A stretch of DNA of 64,000 nt from Thetidibacter halocola (GCF_018224955.1 NZ_JAGTUU010000012.1:1-64000); one strand, 5' to 3'; counted from the stretch's first letter, positions 1 through 8,352 are shown. The notes: a model not told the origin generated them from the sequence alone. Program-made: numbers and translations.

Positions 1-325
1 AACCAACCAATCTTCCGATCCGTCCGTCGCCGCCCCGCTGGCGCCCCGTCGTGCGCCTCAGCGCCGCCGGTGAGGGGCTATTTACGGTTCACTCCAAACA
101 CCCGCAAGTGCTTTTTACAGGGAGGCGCAAAAAATCTTGCAAATCACTGATTTTCATTGGTTTATTTGCCCATATTTTTGGCGTTTGGCCGCCGCCTGCC
201 GGGTCGGACACGGCCAGGGCGGCGACTCAACCCGGTGTTTGGCCCCCAAATCGCCCATCATCGGGTGATTTGCGCCGCTGAATCGGCCCTCTGTGCCCTC
301 TCAACCTCGGACTTTAGCCCCGGAA
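1..325. other. Left-edge intergenic region without a recognisable gene
   Basis: No open frame here has convincing codon usage or a recognisable product. The stretch from about 125 to 185 is clearly more AT-rich than the rest of the window and contains A- and T-tracts, so it may be a promoter or the leader of a gene lying left of the window. The nagA stop lies at its right border. I see no clear rho-independent terminator. Confidence 0.5.
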
Positions 326-1486
326 TCAGGTGCTGCCTGTCTGCCGAGTCAGGACGGAGATCAGGGCCGGACCATCCTGTGCGGTCGAGAGCCAGATCAG
401 ATAGGGGCGCGCGCCGACCACGATCCCGCCGAGATCCGGGCCCAGCCCGGCGAAGCGCGCCGGGACCGCCGTGGCCATGGCCAGCGCCTCGGCCACGCCC
501 AGCCCCACGTCTTGTGTCATCACGTCCAGCGCCCGGGTCATGTCGAGGTCGGCCCCGGCCAGCGTACCGTCGGCCAGCCGCAACGCGCCTCCCTGCCGGA
601 ACACTGTGCGTCCGTTCAGGGTGAACCCGTCATCCTGCGTTCCCGCGGGGGCCATCGCATCGGTGACGAGGAAGATTCGCCCCGCCCCCCGCTTGGCCGC
701 AAGCGCGACCCGGATCGCCGCCGGGTGGACATGGATGCCGTCGGCGATCAGCCCGGCGGACAGCCCCCCGCAATCGAGCGCCGCGCCGACCAGTCCCGGC
801 GCACGGCTGCCCAACTGGCTCATGGCGTTGAAGATGTGGGTCACGCCGCGCGCGCCTGCCGCCGCATAGGCCATGGCTGTCTCATGGTCGGTGTCGCTGT
901 GCCCCAGCATGACGATCACCCCTGCCGCCGCCAGGGATGCCACCTGTTCGAGGGTCACGCTTTCGGGCGCGAGCGTCACCATCAGCACGGGCAGGCGCCG
1001 CGCGGCCTCGCAAAGCTGCGCGTGGTCAGCTGCCTCCATCCGGCGGATCAGGGACGGGTCATGCGCCCCCTTGCGCGCCAGCGACAGATGCGGCCCTTCG
1101 AGGTGCAGCCCGGCGATCCCTGGAACGCCCTGCCCGACCGCGGCGATGCAGGCGGCGATGGCCGAAGCCGTCACCTCGGGCCGGTCGGTAATCAGCGTGG
1201 GCAGGATCGCCGCGCTGCCGAGCGCCCGGTGCGCCGCCGCGATCCGCGTCAGCCCCGCGACGGTCGGAACGTCATTGAACTGGACGCCACCGCCGCCATT
1301 GACCTGGAGGTCGACATAACCCGGCGACAGGATATCGCCTTGCAGGTCCACGACCTGCGCGCCCTTTGGCGTCTGGCCTTCCGGACCCAGCGCGGTGACG
1401 GCACCATCGGTCAGGCACAGCGACCATCCCTCGTGCAGCGCCTCACCGTCAAAGATGCGTCCGCCACGGAACACCGTCACACCCAT
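326..1486 (-). CDS. nagA: N-acetylglucosamine-6-phosphate deacetylase
   Basis: Hydrolyses N-acetylglucosamine-6-phosphate to glucosamine-6-phosphate and acetate in cytosolic amino-sugar catabolism. The 386-residue length is normal for NagA. Family landmarks are in order: PGYVDLQVNGGGGVQFND near residues 55-72, metal-ligand Glu130 in HLEGPH, His196 in LGHSD, His217 in THIFNAM, DGIHVHP at 249-255 and catalytic Asp276 in VTDAMAP. The start directly follows the TAG of the upstream kinase, and a GGGGAGGG Shine-Dalgarno lies inside that gene's end. It is the last gene of a four-gene operon. A kinase plus NagA suggests amino-sugar use, but no glucosamine-6-phosphate deaminase (NagB) is visible and the two upstream genes belong to a different sugar-phosphate chemistry. 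Confidence 0.9.
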   Translation of the reverse strand: MGVTVFRGGRIFDGEALHEGWSLCLTDGAVTALGPEGQTPKGAQVVDLQGDILSPGYVDLQVNGGGGVQFNDVPTVAGLTRIAAAHRALGSAAILPTLITDRPEVTASAIAACIAAVGQGVPGIAGLHLEGPHLSLARKGAHDPSLIRRMEAADHAQLCEAARRLPVLMVTLAPESVTLEQVASLAAAGVIVMLGHSDTDHETAMAYAAAGARGVTHIFNAMSQLGSRAPGLVGAALDCGGLSAGLIADGIHVHPAAIRVALAAKRGAGRIFLVTDAMAPAGTQDDGFTLNGRTVFRQGGALRLADGTLAGADLDMTRALDVMTQDVGLGVAEALAMATAVPARFAGLGPDLGGIVVGARPYLIWLSTAQDGPALISVLTRQTGST

Positions 1487-2347
1487 CTATCCCTCCCCCG
1501 CCAGATCCCGCGCCAAGGCCAGCGCCCCGTCCAGCGCGCTGCCTTTTGGCGGCGTCAGCGCCGCCGTCATCTCGGCCGGCAGGAAGGGGGGATAGGCCGG
1601 GGCCACGCCGCCCGTCAGGCAAAGCATTTCTCCATCCCGCCACCCGAGCGCGCGCAACGTGCGGGCAACATGCGCGGCACCCTCCTCCAGCACGGAACAG
1701 GCCAGCGCATCCCCCTGCCCCGCCGCCTCGATGACCAGTGGCGCCAGGGCTGCCATCTCGGCCGTCGGCGACCGCGCAGCAAAGGCAACGATCCCGGTCG
1801 CGCCGCCGCATCGCGCCAGCAATCCGCCGGCCAGGTCGGTCTGTTCGGCCAGCCCATCCACCGCATCCAGTGTCCGCGACAGAGCCCGGCGTGCGATCCA
1901 GTAGCCCGACGCCTCGTCCCCAAGCCGCGCCCCCCAGCCACCGCACAGCCGGATCCGCCCATCCGCCTGCCGTGCCAAGAAAGAACCAGTGCCTAGCGCG
2001 GCCAGCGCGCCGTCGGCCGCGCCCAGCGCCCCCCGGACGGTGGAGCGACGGTCATCCTCGACCACCGCGCGCCGAAGGGGCAGCGCGCCACGCACCCGGT
2101 CGGCGATGCGCGCATCGATCACCCCGGCGAGGCCGAGATAGGCGGGCATGTCAGACAGCGCCGCCAGCGGCAGACCCGCCTGCGTCGACAGCCGCGCAAG
2201 ACCGTCGTTCAGCACGGCCAGCGCAGCGTCGAAATCGGAAAACACATTGGCCGGACCCAGCGTCACCGCGATCCTCCCGGCCCCGCGCTCCAGCGCAAGG
2301 CGGCAGCGCGTGCCCCCGCCATCGACGGCCAGCACCGCGTCAACCAT
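1487..2347 (-). CDS. BadF/BadG/BcrA/BcrD-family sugar kinase (N-acetylglucosamine kinase-like)
   Basis: ATP-dependent kinase of the ASKHA fold, probably phosphorylating an (N-acetyl)hexosamine at the 6 position to feed NagA. The 286-residue protein starts with the phosphate-1 loop AVDGGGTRCR (residues 7-16). It has a second glycine-rich loop GTGSF in the middle and an adenosine-type GGVAP motif near the C terminus. I chose the ATG at 2347 because the DGGGTR loop normally lies within the first 15 residues; an upstream frame adds only nine unlikely residues. It overlaps the aldolase stop by 8 bp and abuts nagA, so it is probably translationally coupled. Because the operon also carries MtnA and aldolase homologues, phosphorylation of another sugar (for example 5-deoxyribose or methylthioribose) is possible, although these normally use the unrelated MtnK or DrdK kinases. 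Confidence 0.72.
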   Translation of the reverse strand: MVDAVLAVDGGGTRCRLALERGAGRIAVTLGPANVFSDFDAALAVLNDGLARLSTQAGLPLAALSDMPAYLGLAGVIDARIADRVRGALPLRRAVVEDDRRSTVRGALGAADGALAALGTGSFLARQADGRIRLCGGWGARLGDEASGYWIARRALSRTLDAVDGLAEQTDLAGGLLARCGGATGIVAFAARSPTAEMAALAPLVIEAAGQGDALACSVLEEGAAHVARTLRALGWRDGEMLCLTGGVAPAYPPFLPAEMTAALTPPKGSALDGALALARDLAGEG

Positions 2348-2999
2348 CGTTGCGCCTTGGCCCGTAGCTGGCAAAGGCCACCAGCGCCTCGTCGATCTGG
2401 GCGCGGTTCAAGAGGTGCGGGGCGCCGCCGATGGCACTGAACAGGTAGGTGCGCGCCAGCGTCTCGAGTTCCTCCATCCGCCACAGCGCACGGTCCAGGC
2501 TCTCGCCAAGAACGGTCGCGCCGTGGTTCGCCATCAGGCAGCCATGCCGCTCGGCCATCGCCGCCGCGACGTTGGTCGCCAGTTCCTCGCCGCCGAACAG
2601 GGAATAGGGCACCAGCGGAACATCATGCCCGCCAAAGGCCGCGATCATGTAATGCACCGCCGGAATCGCCCGCCGCTGAACCGCCAAGACACTGCAATAC
2701 GGTGGATGCGCGTGGACAACCGCCATCATGTCGGGTCGCGCCGCCAGCAGCCGCTGGTGAAAGCGCCATTCGCTCGACGGGCGCAACCCGATAGGCGGGT
2801 CGCGGTCCAGCGGCATGAACACGATCATGTCCGGCGTCATCGTCTCATAGGGGATGCCCGATGGCGTGATCAGCATGCCGTCGGGCACCCGGACAGACAC
2901 ATTGCCCGCCGTGCCCTGGTTGATGCCCCGCGCGTTGAGCCACAGGCAGGCGTCGATGATCGACTGGCGCAGGGCGGCCGTGTCATTTGGCACCGTCAT
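2340..2999 (-). CDS. Class II aldolase, L-fuculose-phosphate aldolase (FucA/Ald2) type
   Basis: Zn-dependent retro-aldol cleavage of a ketose-1-phosphate to dihydroxyacetone phosphate and an aldehyde. The 219-residue protein closely follows FucA: NQGTAGNVSVR at 27-37, MLITPSGIPYE at 42-52, SSEWRFH at 75-81 with catalytic Glu77, zinc ligands His96 and His98 in VVHAHP, HYMIAAFGG at 116-124 and zinc ligand His159 in ANHG. It overlaps the mtnA-type gene by an ATGA junction. Known MtnA-plus-aldolase pairs (the DHAP shunt) convert 5-methylthioribose-1-P or 5-deoxyribose-1-P to DHAP and a C2 aldehyde, so that role fits better than fucose catabolism; no fucose genes are present. The alternative MTRu-1-P dehydratase (MtnB) is the same superfamily but matches less well. 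Confidence 0.8.
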   Translation of the reverse strand: MTVPNDTAALRQSIIDACLWLNARGINQGTAGNVSVRVPDGMLITPSGIPYETMTPDMIVFMPLDRDPPIGLRPSSEWRFHQRLLAARPDMMAVVHAHPPYCSVLAVQRRAIPAVHYMIAAFGGHDVPLVPYSLFGGEELATNVAAAMAERHGCLMANHGATVLGESLDRALWRMEELETLARTYLFSAIGGAPHLLNRAQIDEALVAFASYGPRRNDG

Positions 3000-4099
3000 C
3001 CCACCTCCCGTGCCATCTCGGGAAACAGCGCCGCCAGCCCCTCAGGTGTGGCGGGGCAGATGCCGCGCTCGGTAATAAGGCCGGTGACAAGGCGATTGGG
3101 CGTCACGTCAAAGGCGGGGTTACCGCCCGGCGTCCCATCGGGCGTGACCTGCACGGTGGCGATGCCGCCGCCCTCGCCCCGCCCCTGGATATGGGTCGTC
3201 TCGCGGGCAGAGCGCTCCTCGATCGGGATCTCATCCACGCCGTTCTCGACCGTCCAGTCGATGGTCGGAGAGGGCAGCGCCACGTAGAAGGGCACGCCGT
3301 TGTCGCGCGCGGCCAATGCTTTCAGGTAAGTGCCGATCTTGTTGCAGACATCGCCGCGCCGCGTGGTGCGGTCGGTGCCGGTGATGACCATGTCGACGAG
3401 GCCATGCTGCATCAGGTGCCCGCCAGCATTGTCGGTGATGTAGGTGTGCGGCACGCCGTGGCTGCCAAGTTCCCAGGCTGTCAGCGCGCCCTGATTGCGC
3501 GGGCGCGTCTCGTCCACCCAGACATGCAGCGGGATGCCCTCATCATGCGCCTGGTACATCGGACTTGTTGCGGTGCCCCAGTCGACCGTGGCGATCCAGC
3601 CGGCGTTGCAGTGGGTCAGCAGGCGCACGGGCTCTCCGGCCGGCTTCCGCGCGGCGATCTCGCGGATCAGGGTCAGGCCGTGTTCGCCGATCCTGCGGTT
3701 GATCTCGACATCCTCGTCGGCGATGGCATGGGCCAGCGCCAGCGACGCCGCCGCCCGGTTCGCCTCTGGCAAAGGGCGCAGGGCGGTGCGGCAGCGATCC
3801 AGCGCCCAGCGCAGGTTGATCGCCGTGGGCCGGGTGCGGTTCAGGACATCCCGGGCGGTATCCATGCTGGCGTCCGAGGGATCATCGGCCATCGCCCGCG
3901 CCATGCCATAGGCCGCCGTCGCCCCGATCAGCGGCGCGCCCCGCACCCGCATCTCGACGATGGCATCGGAGAAATCCGCCAGCGTGCGCACGGGCTGGAT
4001 GCGCAAGTCATGCGGCAACCAGCGCTGGTCGATGATCTCCAGCACGGCTTCGCCCGCGTTCCACCACAGCGACCGGTAGTGCTGGCCCTCGATCTTCAT
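2996..4099 (-). CDS. mtnA: S-methyl-5-thioribose-1-phosphate isomerase family (MtnA/DrdI)
   Basis: Isomerises 5-methylthioribose-1-phosphate, or related 5-deoxypentose-1-phosphates, to the ribulose-1-phosphate form. The 367-residue protein has RVRGAPLIGATAAYG at 51-65, the catalytic Cys164 in THCNAG, DETRPRNQGA at 196-205, TAWEL at 207-211 and the catalytic Asp243 in GTDR (usually GADR), followed by GDVCNKIGTY. I chose the ATG at 4099 because AAGGGAGGC precedes it; a GTG 36 bp upstream is open but unlikely. It is the first gene of the operon and overlaps the aldolase by ATGA. No MtnK kinase or MtnP phosphorylase is in the window, so the phosphorylated substrate must come from elsewhere or from the BadF-type kinase in this operon. 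Confidence 0.85.
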   Translation of the reverse strand: MKIEGQHYRSLWWNAGEAVLEIIDQRWLPHDLRIQPVRTLADFSDAIVEMRVRGAPLIGATAAYGMARAMADDPSDASMDTARDVLNRTRPTAINLRWALDRCRTALRPLPEANRAAASLALAHAIADEDVEINRRIGEHGLTLIREIAARKPAGEPVRLLTHCNAGWIATVDWGTATSPMYQAHDEGIPLHVWVDETRPRNQGALTAWELGSHGVPHTYITDNAGGHLMQHGLVDMVITGTDRTTRRGDVCNKIGTYLKALAARDNGVPFYVALPSPTIDWTVENGVDEIPIEERSARETTHIQGRGEGGGIATVQVTPDGTPGGNPAFDVTPNRLVTGLITERGICPATPEGLAALFPEMAREVG

Positions 4100-4159
4100 G
4101 GCGTGCCTCCCTTGCGGTTGAAAGGACCATGGCACGCACCCCGAACTGCCGCAAGCAGG

Positions 4160-4173
4160 GCACCGAACGGTGC
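4160..4173. promoter_or_regulatory. Perfect inverted repeat in the divergent mtnA / TIM-barrel promoter region
   Basis: GCACCG-AA-CGGTGC is a perfect 6-bp-arm palindrome in the 200-bp region between two divergent genes. It lies about 60 bp upstream of the mtnA start and 127 bp upstream of the 4300 start. The position suits an operator controlling the sugar-phosphate operon. No regulator gene is adjacent, so the cognate protein is unknown. Confidence 0.35.
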
Positions 4174-4299
4174 AAGGAAACCCTCAGCAACACCCGCCCC
4201 AGCTGACGGGAAATGCTGCGAATCGCACCCCGCCCGGTTCCCGTGGCGCCGGGCACCGGCTAGACATGGGGCAGACACCCAGGGGACAGGAGACACCCG

Positions 4300-5073
4300 A
4301 TGGCCTTTCAGCTTGCCGCCTGCGCCGAGATGCTCTGGCAAGACAGACCCATCGCCTGGCGCGCCGCCCGCCTGCACGAGATGGGGTTCGGCGTGGGCCT
4401 GTGGAACTGGCCCGCCTGGGACCTTGAGGCGCTGGAGAGGACCGGCGCGACCTTCACCATCATGAACGGCTACCTGCACGGCCGGCTGGCCGATACCGAG
4501 GGCGCCGACCTACTGCTGGCATCGGCCCGGGAGACAGCCCAGGTGGGCAAGCGATTGAGCGTGCACCGGCTGAACCTGCATGGCACCGGGCTGGGCGACA
4601 TGGGCCTGCCGATCCAGCAGTCGGCGCATGTGGCGCCCGGCATGTGGCTGCGGGCGCGCGACACGCTGCACCGCATCTGCGACATGGCCGAGGAAGAGGG
4701 CGTGACCTTCACGCTGGAAAACCTCAACCTGCGCGAACACCCGGGCTGCCCGTTCAACTCGACCGCCGACGTGCTGTCGCTGGTTGCCGCCGTCGACCGC
4801 CCGCAGCTGCGCATCAACCTCGACCTCTATCACACGCAGATCGGCGAGGGCGACGTGATCCGCTGGGCCGAGGCCTGCCTGCCCTGGATCGGCGAGATCC
4901 AGGTCGCCGACAACCCGGGCCGGTTCGAGCCGGGCACCGGAGAGATGAACTGGCCGGTGATTGCCCGTGCGCTGGCCGACATGGGCTATGATGGCCCGGT
5001 CGGACTGGAGGCCTATGCCCGCGACACGCCCGAGGCCGCGCTCGAGGCGTTCCGCGCGGCCTTTACCCTGTAG
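4300..5073 (+). CDS. Hydroxypyruvate isomerase-like / sugar-phosphate isomerase TIM-barrel protein
   Basis: Member of the xylose-isomerase-like TIM-barrel (AP endonuclease family 2) superfamily, closest in pattern to hydroxypyruvate isomerase (Hyi) and related keto-sugar isomerases. The 257-residue length matches. Putative metal-site residues are Glu140 in TLENLN, Asp175 and His178 in NLDLYHTQIGEGD, Gln201 in EIQVAD and Glu237 in GLEAY. The start is preceded by AGGAGA at 4288-4293. It is divergent from the MtnA operon and may act on the same sugars or on a C2/C3 product. Its stop and that of the next, convergent gene are back to back in TAGCTA. The exact substrate cannot be called from sequence. 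Confidence 0.75.
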   Translation: MAFQLAACAEMLWQDRPIAWRAARLHEMGFGVGLWNWPAWDLEALERTGATFTIMNGYLHGRLADTEGADLLLASARETAQVGKRLSVHRLNLHGTGLGDMGLPIQQSAHVAPGMWLRARDTLHRICDMAEEEGVTFTLENLNLREHPGCPFNSTADVLSLVAAVDRPQLRINLDLYHTQIGEGDVIRWAEACLPWIGEIQVADNPGRFEPGTGEMNWPVIARALADMGYDGPVGLEAYARDTPEAALEAFRAAFTL

Positions 5074-6117
5074 CTAGGGCAGTTGGGCCGGTCGGAACGC
5101 ATCCTCCCACAGGCCGAACAGGCGGCGGCGGGCATGGCCGTCCAGCGCCACCAGCAGCGGCGGCGCCAGGGCGATGGCCCGCGGCGCACTGGGCAACAGC
5201 CCGGTTTCGGCACCGTCGCGCGGCAGCAGCAGGCCGATCCGCTCGAGAATGCGCTGCGCCTCGTCCGACAACAGGAAATCCAGCAGGCGGCGCGCGGCCT
5301 CGGGATGGGCCGCGCCGCGCGGGATCATGTAACTGCGCGACAGGACCAGCGTGTAATCCTCGGGCAGGATGATCCCCACCGCCTGCGACTGGCGGTTCGC
5401 CACGTATGAGCCAAGCACGTTGTAGGCGATCAGGAAGCGACCCTCGGCCACGCCCTCGATGATCTCGGCCGAACAGCAGGTGGCGACCGCGCCCACCCGT
5501 GCGAAGGCTTCCAGCATCGCGCCAAAGGTCGTCGCCTCGAGACTGTCGGCATGGGCAAAAAGATAGCCCAGCCCAGAGGCCGCGATGTCATAGGTGGCGA
5601 TGCGTCCGCGCAGAAGGTCGGGATCGGCCCGCATCAGGTCGAGCAGGGCAAACCTGTCATGCGGCACGTCCTGACCGGCAAAGGCGGCGGTGTTGTAGAC
5701 GATGGCTGCCGGTTCCTCGGTGATGCCCCACAATTCGTCGCGCCAGCGCCGCGTCGGCGGCAGCGCCCCGGTCGCGGCCGAGACATGGGATTGCGCGCAG
5801 GCGGCGTTGACCAGCCAGACCATCTGGTGCGCGGCCGAGGAAAACACCGCGTCCGCAGGCGCGCGCCGCCCGTCGCAGGCGGCGCGGCTGTCGTCGAACA
5901 GGTCGTTCGAACCCCATTGCTCATAGGATACCGACAGGTCCGGGTTGCGCTCCACGAAGCGCTCGATCACCGGCGCGATGATGGCGATATCCGTGGTCGA
6001 GCGCAGAACCATCCGCGTGGCCCCCGCGCCGAAACTCGCCACCGCCTCCTGCGCGGGGGCGGCTCCGGGCAACAGTGCGATCAGGGCCAGTGCAAGGCGC
6101 AGAGCCATCGCCCTCAT
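5074..6117 (-). CDS. Periplasmic substrate-binding protein linked to TctDE-type two-component system
   Basis: Extracellular solute-binding protein of the iron(III)/phosphonate-like class (SBP family 1/6), 347 residues. A Sec signal peptide of about 22 residues ends at APAQEA. The body has DIAIIAPVIERFVERNPDLSV near the N terminus and YNVLGSYVAN and LPRDG-type segments typical of Fbp-like proteins. It overlaps the sensor kinase stop by ATGA and is the third gene of an RR-HK-SBP operon, with no permease or ATPase beside it. That arrangement suggests a sensory role, presenting ligand to the kinase, rather than transport. A transport role with unlinked ABC partners cannot be excluded. Confidence 0.75.
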   Translation of the reverse strand: MRAMALRLALALIALLPGAAPAQEAVASFGAGATRMVLRSTTDIAIIAPVIERFVERNPDLSVSYEQWGSNDLFDDSRAACDGRRAPADAVFSSAAHQMVWLVNAACAQSHVSAATGALPPTRRWRDELWGITEEPAAIVYNTAAFAGQDVPHDRFALLDLMRADPDLLRGRIATYDIAASGLGYLFAHADSLEATTFGAMLEAFARVGAVATCCSAEIIEGVAEGRFLIAYNVLGSYVANRQSQAVGIILPEDYTLVLSRSYMIPRGAAHPEAARRLLDFLLSDEAQRILERIGLLLPRDGAETGLLPSAPRAIALAPPLLVALDGHARRRLFGLWEDAFRPAQLP

Positions 6118-7505
6118 TCCCTGTCCTCCATAGGATCGGAGGGCAGGACCAGCGCGGCGCGGAAACCCTCTGCCTCGCGCGTCATCTCGACCCGTCCGCC
6201 AAAAGCGGCGGCGACCGCGTGCACGATCGACAGCCCCAGCCCGCTGCCATCCTCGCCCGAGGTGGCGCTGCGCTCGAACCGCTGGCCGAGGCGCTCTGCC
6301 ATCGCCGGATCAGGGCCGGGCCCGGTATCCTGTACCCACAGCACGGCAGAGTCGCCTTGCCGGGAAACGCCGATCACCACGGGAGGCAGGCCGTGCTTCA
6401 GCGCGTTGACCATCAGGTTGCGTGCCGCCTCGCCCACGGAAAAGGCATCGGCATGCACGATCACCGGCGCCTCGCCCAGGTCCAGCCGCACCTCGGCCCC
6501 CGGCGCGATCAGGTCGTGGTCGCGCCGCTCGACCAGATCCAGCGCGGTCTCGCGCAGGTCGAAGGCCACGCGCGGCGCGCTGTCGGTGCGGTGGATCACC
6601 AGCGCCCGCGACAGAAGCTGGTCCAGCAGCGCCCCCAACGACCGGGTGCGCCCCAGCAGGCGGCCCAGCGCCCGGTCGCGCGCCTGCGGGTCGGGTTCCT
6701 CGAGGATCGTCTCGGCCTGCGCGCGGATTGCCGCGACCGGCGTGCGCAACTGGTGCGCGCTGTCGGAAATCAGCGTCCGCGTCGCGCTCATCTGCCGGTC
6801 GAGCCGCTGCATGAACCGGTTCATCGCCAACTGCACAAGCGCCAGTTCGCGTGGCAGGCCGCCGGTCGCCATCGGCGTCAGGTCGCGGGGGTCGCGGCGC
6901 GACAGGTCCTCGGCCAGCGCACCCAGCGGCCGCACGGCCGACCGGATCGCCAGCCATGCCATGACCACCAGCGCCACCCCGGCAAGCGCCATAGGCACCA
7001 GCGCGTCCAGCATCAGCCCCAGCGCCATCGCCCGGCGCGCGCGAAGGGTCTGGCCCACCACCACCGTCACGTCACCCGAGAACTCGCGCTCGGCAAAGCG
7101 GCGAGTGACCTGCACGAACCGCGCGGGTTCGCCTTGCAAGGCGCCGTCGAAATGCGCCGGGCGCGGGTCGGGTGGCGCGATCGGCGTCGCATCCAGCCCG
7201 GTGACGAAACGCCCGCCCGGCCCGCGCACGGCATAATGCACCCGGTCGTCGGGGGCCTGCGACAGCAGTTCGAAGGCAGACACTGGCAGATCGACAAAGG
7301 GCTCGCCGTTCTGGATGCGGATCGACTCGGCGATGTCGCTGGCTGCGCCCAGCAGGATGCGGTCATAGGCCTGCCGCGCCGCCTGCCGCCCGTTCATCCA
7401 GGTCGAGACCGACACCAGCACCCCGCCCAGCAGCAGGATCAGCAGCACCGCCGACAGCACCCGGCCGGCCATGCTGTGCGGGCGGGGAGCGGCGCGCTCA
7501 GCCAT
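6114..7505 (-). CDS. tctE: Sensor histidine kinase, TctE type
   Basis: Membrane histidine kinase partner of the downstream-overlapping response regulator. The 463-residue protein has one N-terminal transmembrane segment (about 13-32), a periplasmic domain of about 130 residues, a second transmembrane segment, a HAMP-like linker, the H-box SDSAHQLRTPVAAI, the N-box NLMVNALKHG, and ATP-lid motifs VQDTGPGP and GSGLGLSIV. I chose the ATG at 7505, which overlaps the response-regulator TGA by 8 bp; longer in-frame reading lacks kinase character. The divergent tctCBA transporter is the likely target, so the system probably senses a carboxylate (citrate-like), perhaps through the third-gene binding protein. 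Confidence 0.88.
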   Translation of the reverse strand: MAERAAPRPHSMAGRVLSAVLLILLLGGVLVSVSTWMNGRQAARQAYDRILLGAASDIAESIRIQNGEPFVDLPVSAFELLSQAPDDRVHYAVRGPGGRFVTGLDATPIAPPDPRPAHFDGALQGEPARFVQVTRRFAEREFSGDVTVVVGQTLRARRAMALGLMLDALVPMALAGVALVVMAWLAIRSAVRPLGALAEDLSRRDPRDLTPMATGGLPRELALVQLAMNRFMQRLDRQMSATRTLISDSAHQLRTPVAAIRAQAETILEEPDPQARDRALGRLLGRTRSLGALLDQLLSRALVIHRTDSAPRVAFDLRETALDLVERRDHDLIAPGAEVRLDLGEAPVIVHADAFSVGEAARNLMVNALKHGLPPVVIGVSRQGDSAVLWVQDTGPGPDPAMAERLGQRFERSATSGEDGSGLGLSIVHAVAAAFGGRVEMTREAEGFRAALVLPSDPMEDRE

Positions 7506-8169
7506 CCAGCGCGATCCGGTATCCAACGCCGCGCTGCGTGGTGATCGAGACCGGGCTGTCCGCCAGCTTCTTCCGCAGGCGGGCGACATAGAGCTCGATC
7601 GCGTTCACCCCCACATCCGCGTCGTCGAAGCCATAGAGCGAATCGTAAAGCCGCGTCTTGTTCAGGTACTGCCCTTCATGGCGCAGCAGCAGTTCCAGCA
7701 GCGCCGCCTCGCGCGGGGTCAGGTCCAGCCGGCGGTCGTCCAGCGTCGCGCTGCGCTCGGCGGGCGAGAAGGCCAGCGGCCCCAGAACGATCCGGTCGCC
7801 CTTCTGCGCCGCCTCGCGCCGCACCAGCGCGCGCAAACGCGCCTCCAGTTCGCGCTGATCGAACGGTTTCACCAGGTAGTCGTCGGCGCCGAGATCCAGC
7901 GCGCCCACCCGGTCCTCGACCGAGATCAGCGCCGTCAGCATCAGCACCGGCGTCCGGTCGCCCGCGGCGCGCATGTCGCGCAGCAGGCTGCGCCCCGAGC
8001 CGTCCGGCAGATTGATGTCGAGAACCAGCGCATCGTATTTCTGCACCGCGCGGAAATCCTGCGCCGCCTGAAGGCTGCCCGCCAGGTCGCAGACGATTCC
8101 CGCCCGCGCCAGCCGCGCGGCGACGGTTTCGGCCAGATCGGCCGCGTCCTCGACCATCAGAACGCGCAT
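7498..8169 (-). CDS. tctD: OmpR-family response regulator, TctD type
   Basis: DNA-binding response regulator, 223 residues. The receiver domain (1-118) has acidic Glu8/Asp9, phosphoacceptor Asp51 in LVLDINLPDGSG, Thr79 and Lys101 in DYLVKPFDQREL. The C-terminal winged helix contains LTPREAALLELLLRHEG and the terminal RGVGYRI signature. The ATG at 8169 gives the canonical MRVLMVEDA start; a longer frame up to 8292 is not conserved in type. It is first in the RR-HK-SBP operon and divergent from tctC, so it probably activates tctCBA by binding the direct repeats at 8214-8230. Confidence 0.9.
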   Translation of the reverse strand: MRVLMVEDAADLAETVAARLARAGIVCDLAGSLQAAQDFRAVQKYDALVLDINLPDGSGRSLLRDMRAAGDRTPVLMLTALISVEDRVGALDLGADDYLVKPFDQRELEARLRALVRREAAQKGDRIVLGPLAFSPAERSATLDDRRLDLTPREAALLELLLRHEGQYLNKTRLYDSLYGFDDADVGVNAIELYVARLRKKLADSPVSITTQRGVGYRIALDG

Positions 8170-8200
8170 CTCTCCCCCCGCGCCGGCCCGCCCCGCCCGT

Positions 8201-8230
8201 CCTGTCCTGTGCCTGACAGGTTCATGACAG
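8201..8230. promoter_or_regulatory. Direct/inverted repeats between tctD and tctC, candidate TctD site
   Basis: TGACAG occurs at 8214-8219 and again at 8225-8230, 11 bp apart, which is the spacing of OmpR/PhoB-type tandem half-sites. CCTGTC at 8201-8206 is the inverted mate of GACAGG at 8215-8220. The element lies in the divergent tctD/tctC region, about 35-65 bp upstream of tctD and 125-150 bp upstream of tctC. Confidence 0.4.
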
Positions 8231-8352
8231 CTTGGGTCTGTATGCCTCCAGCCTAACCCGCAAGGAGGAGGGCCGCCAGCGCGGCCGAACATGCGGGGAA
8301 AAGGTCACGGGTCAGCGGTCTGGCTGCCCGCAAGACAATAAGGAGGAAGACC

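Noticed and set aside
1-624. Small plus-strand open frames at the left edge
   Set aside because: They begin in AT-rich non-coding DNA or run antisense into nagA, and have no ribosome site or recognisable product.
2340-2999. Methylthioribulose-1-phosphate dehydratase (MtnB)
   Set aside because: Same superfamily as the aldolase, but the motif pattern follows FucA closely (SSEWRFH, HYMIAA, zinc His96/98/159), which favours an aldolase.
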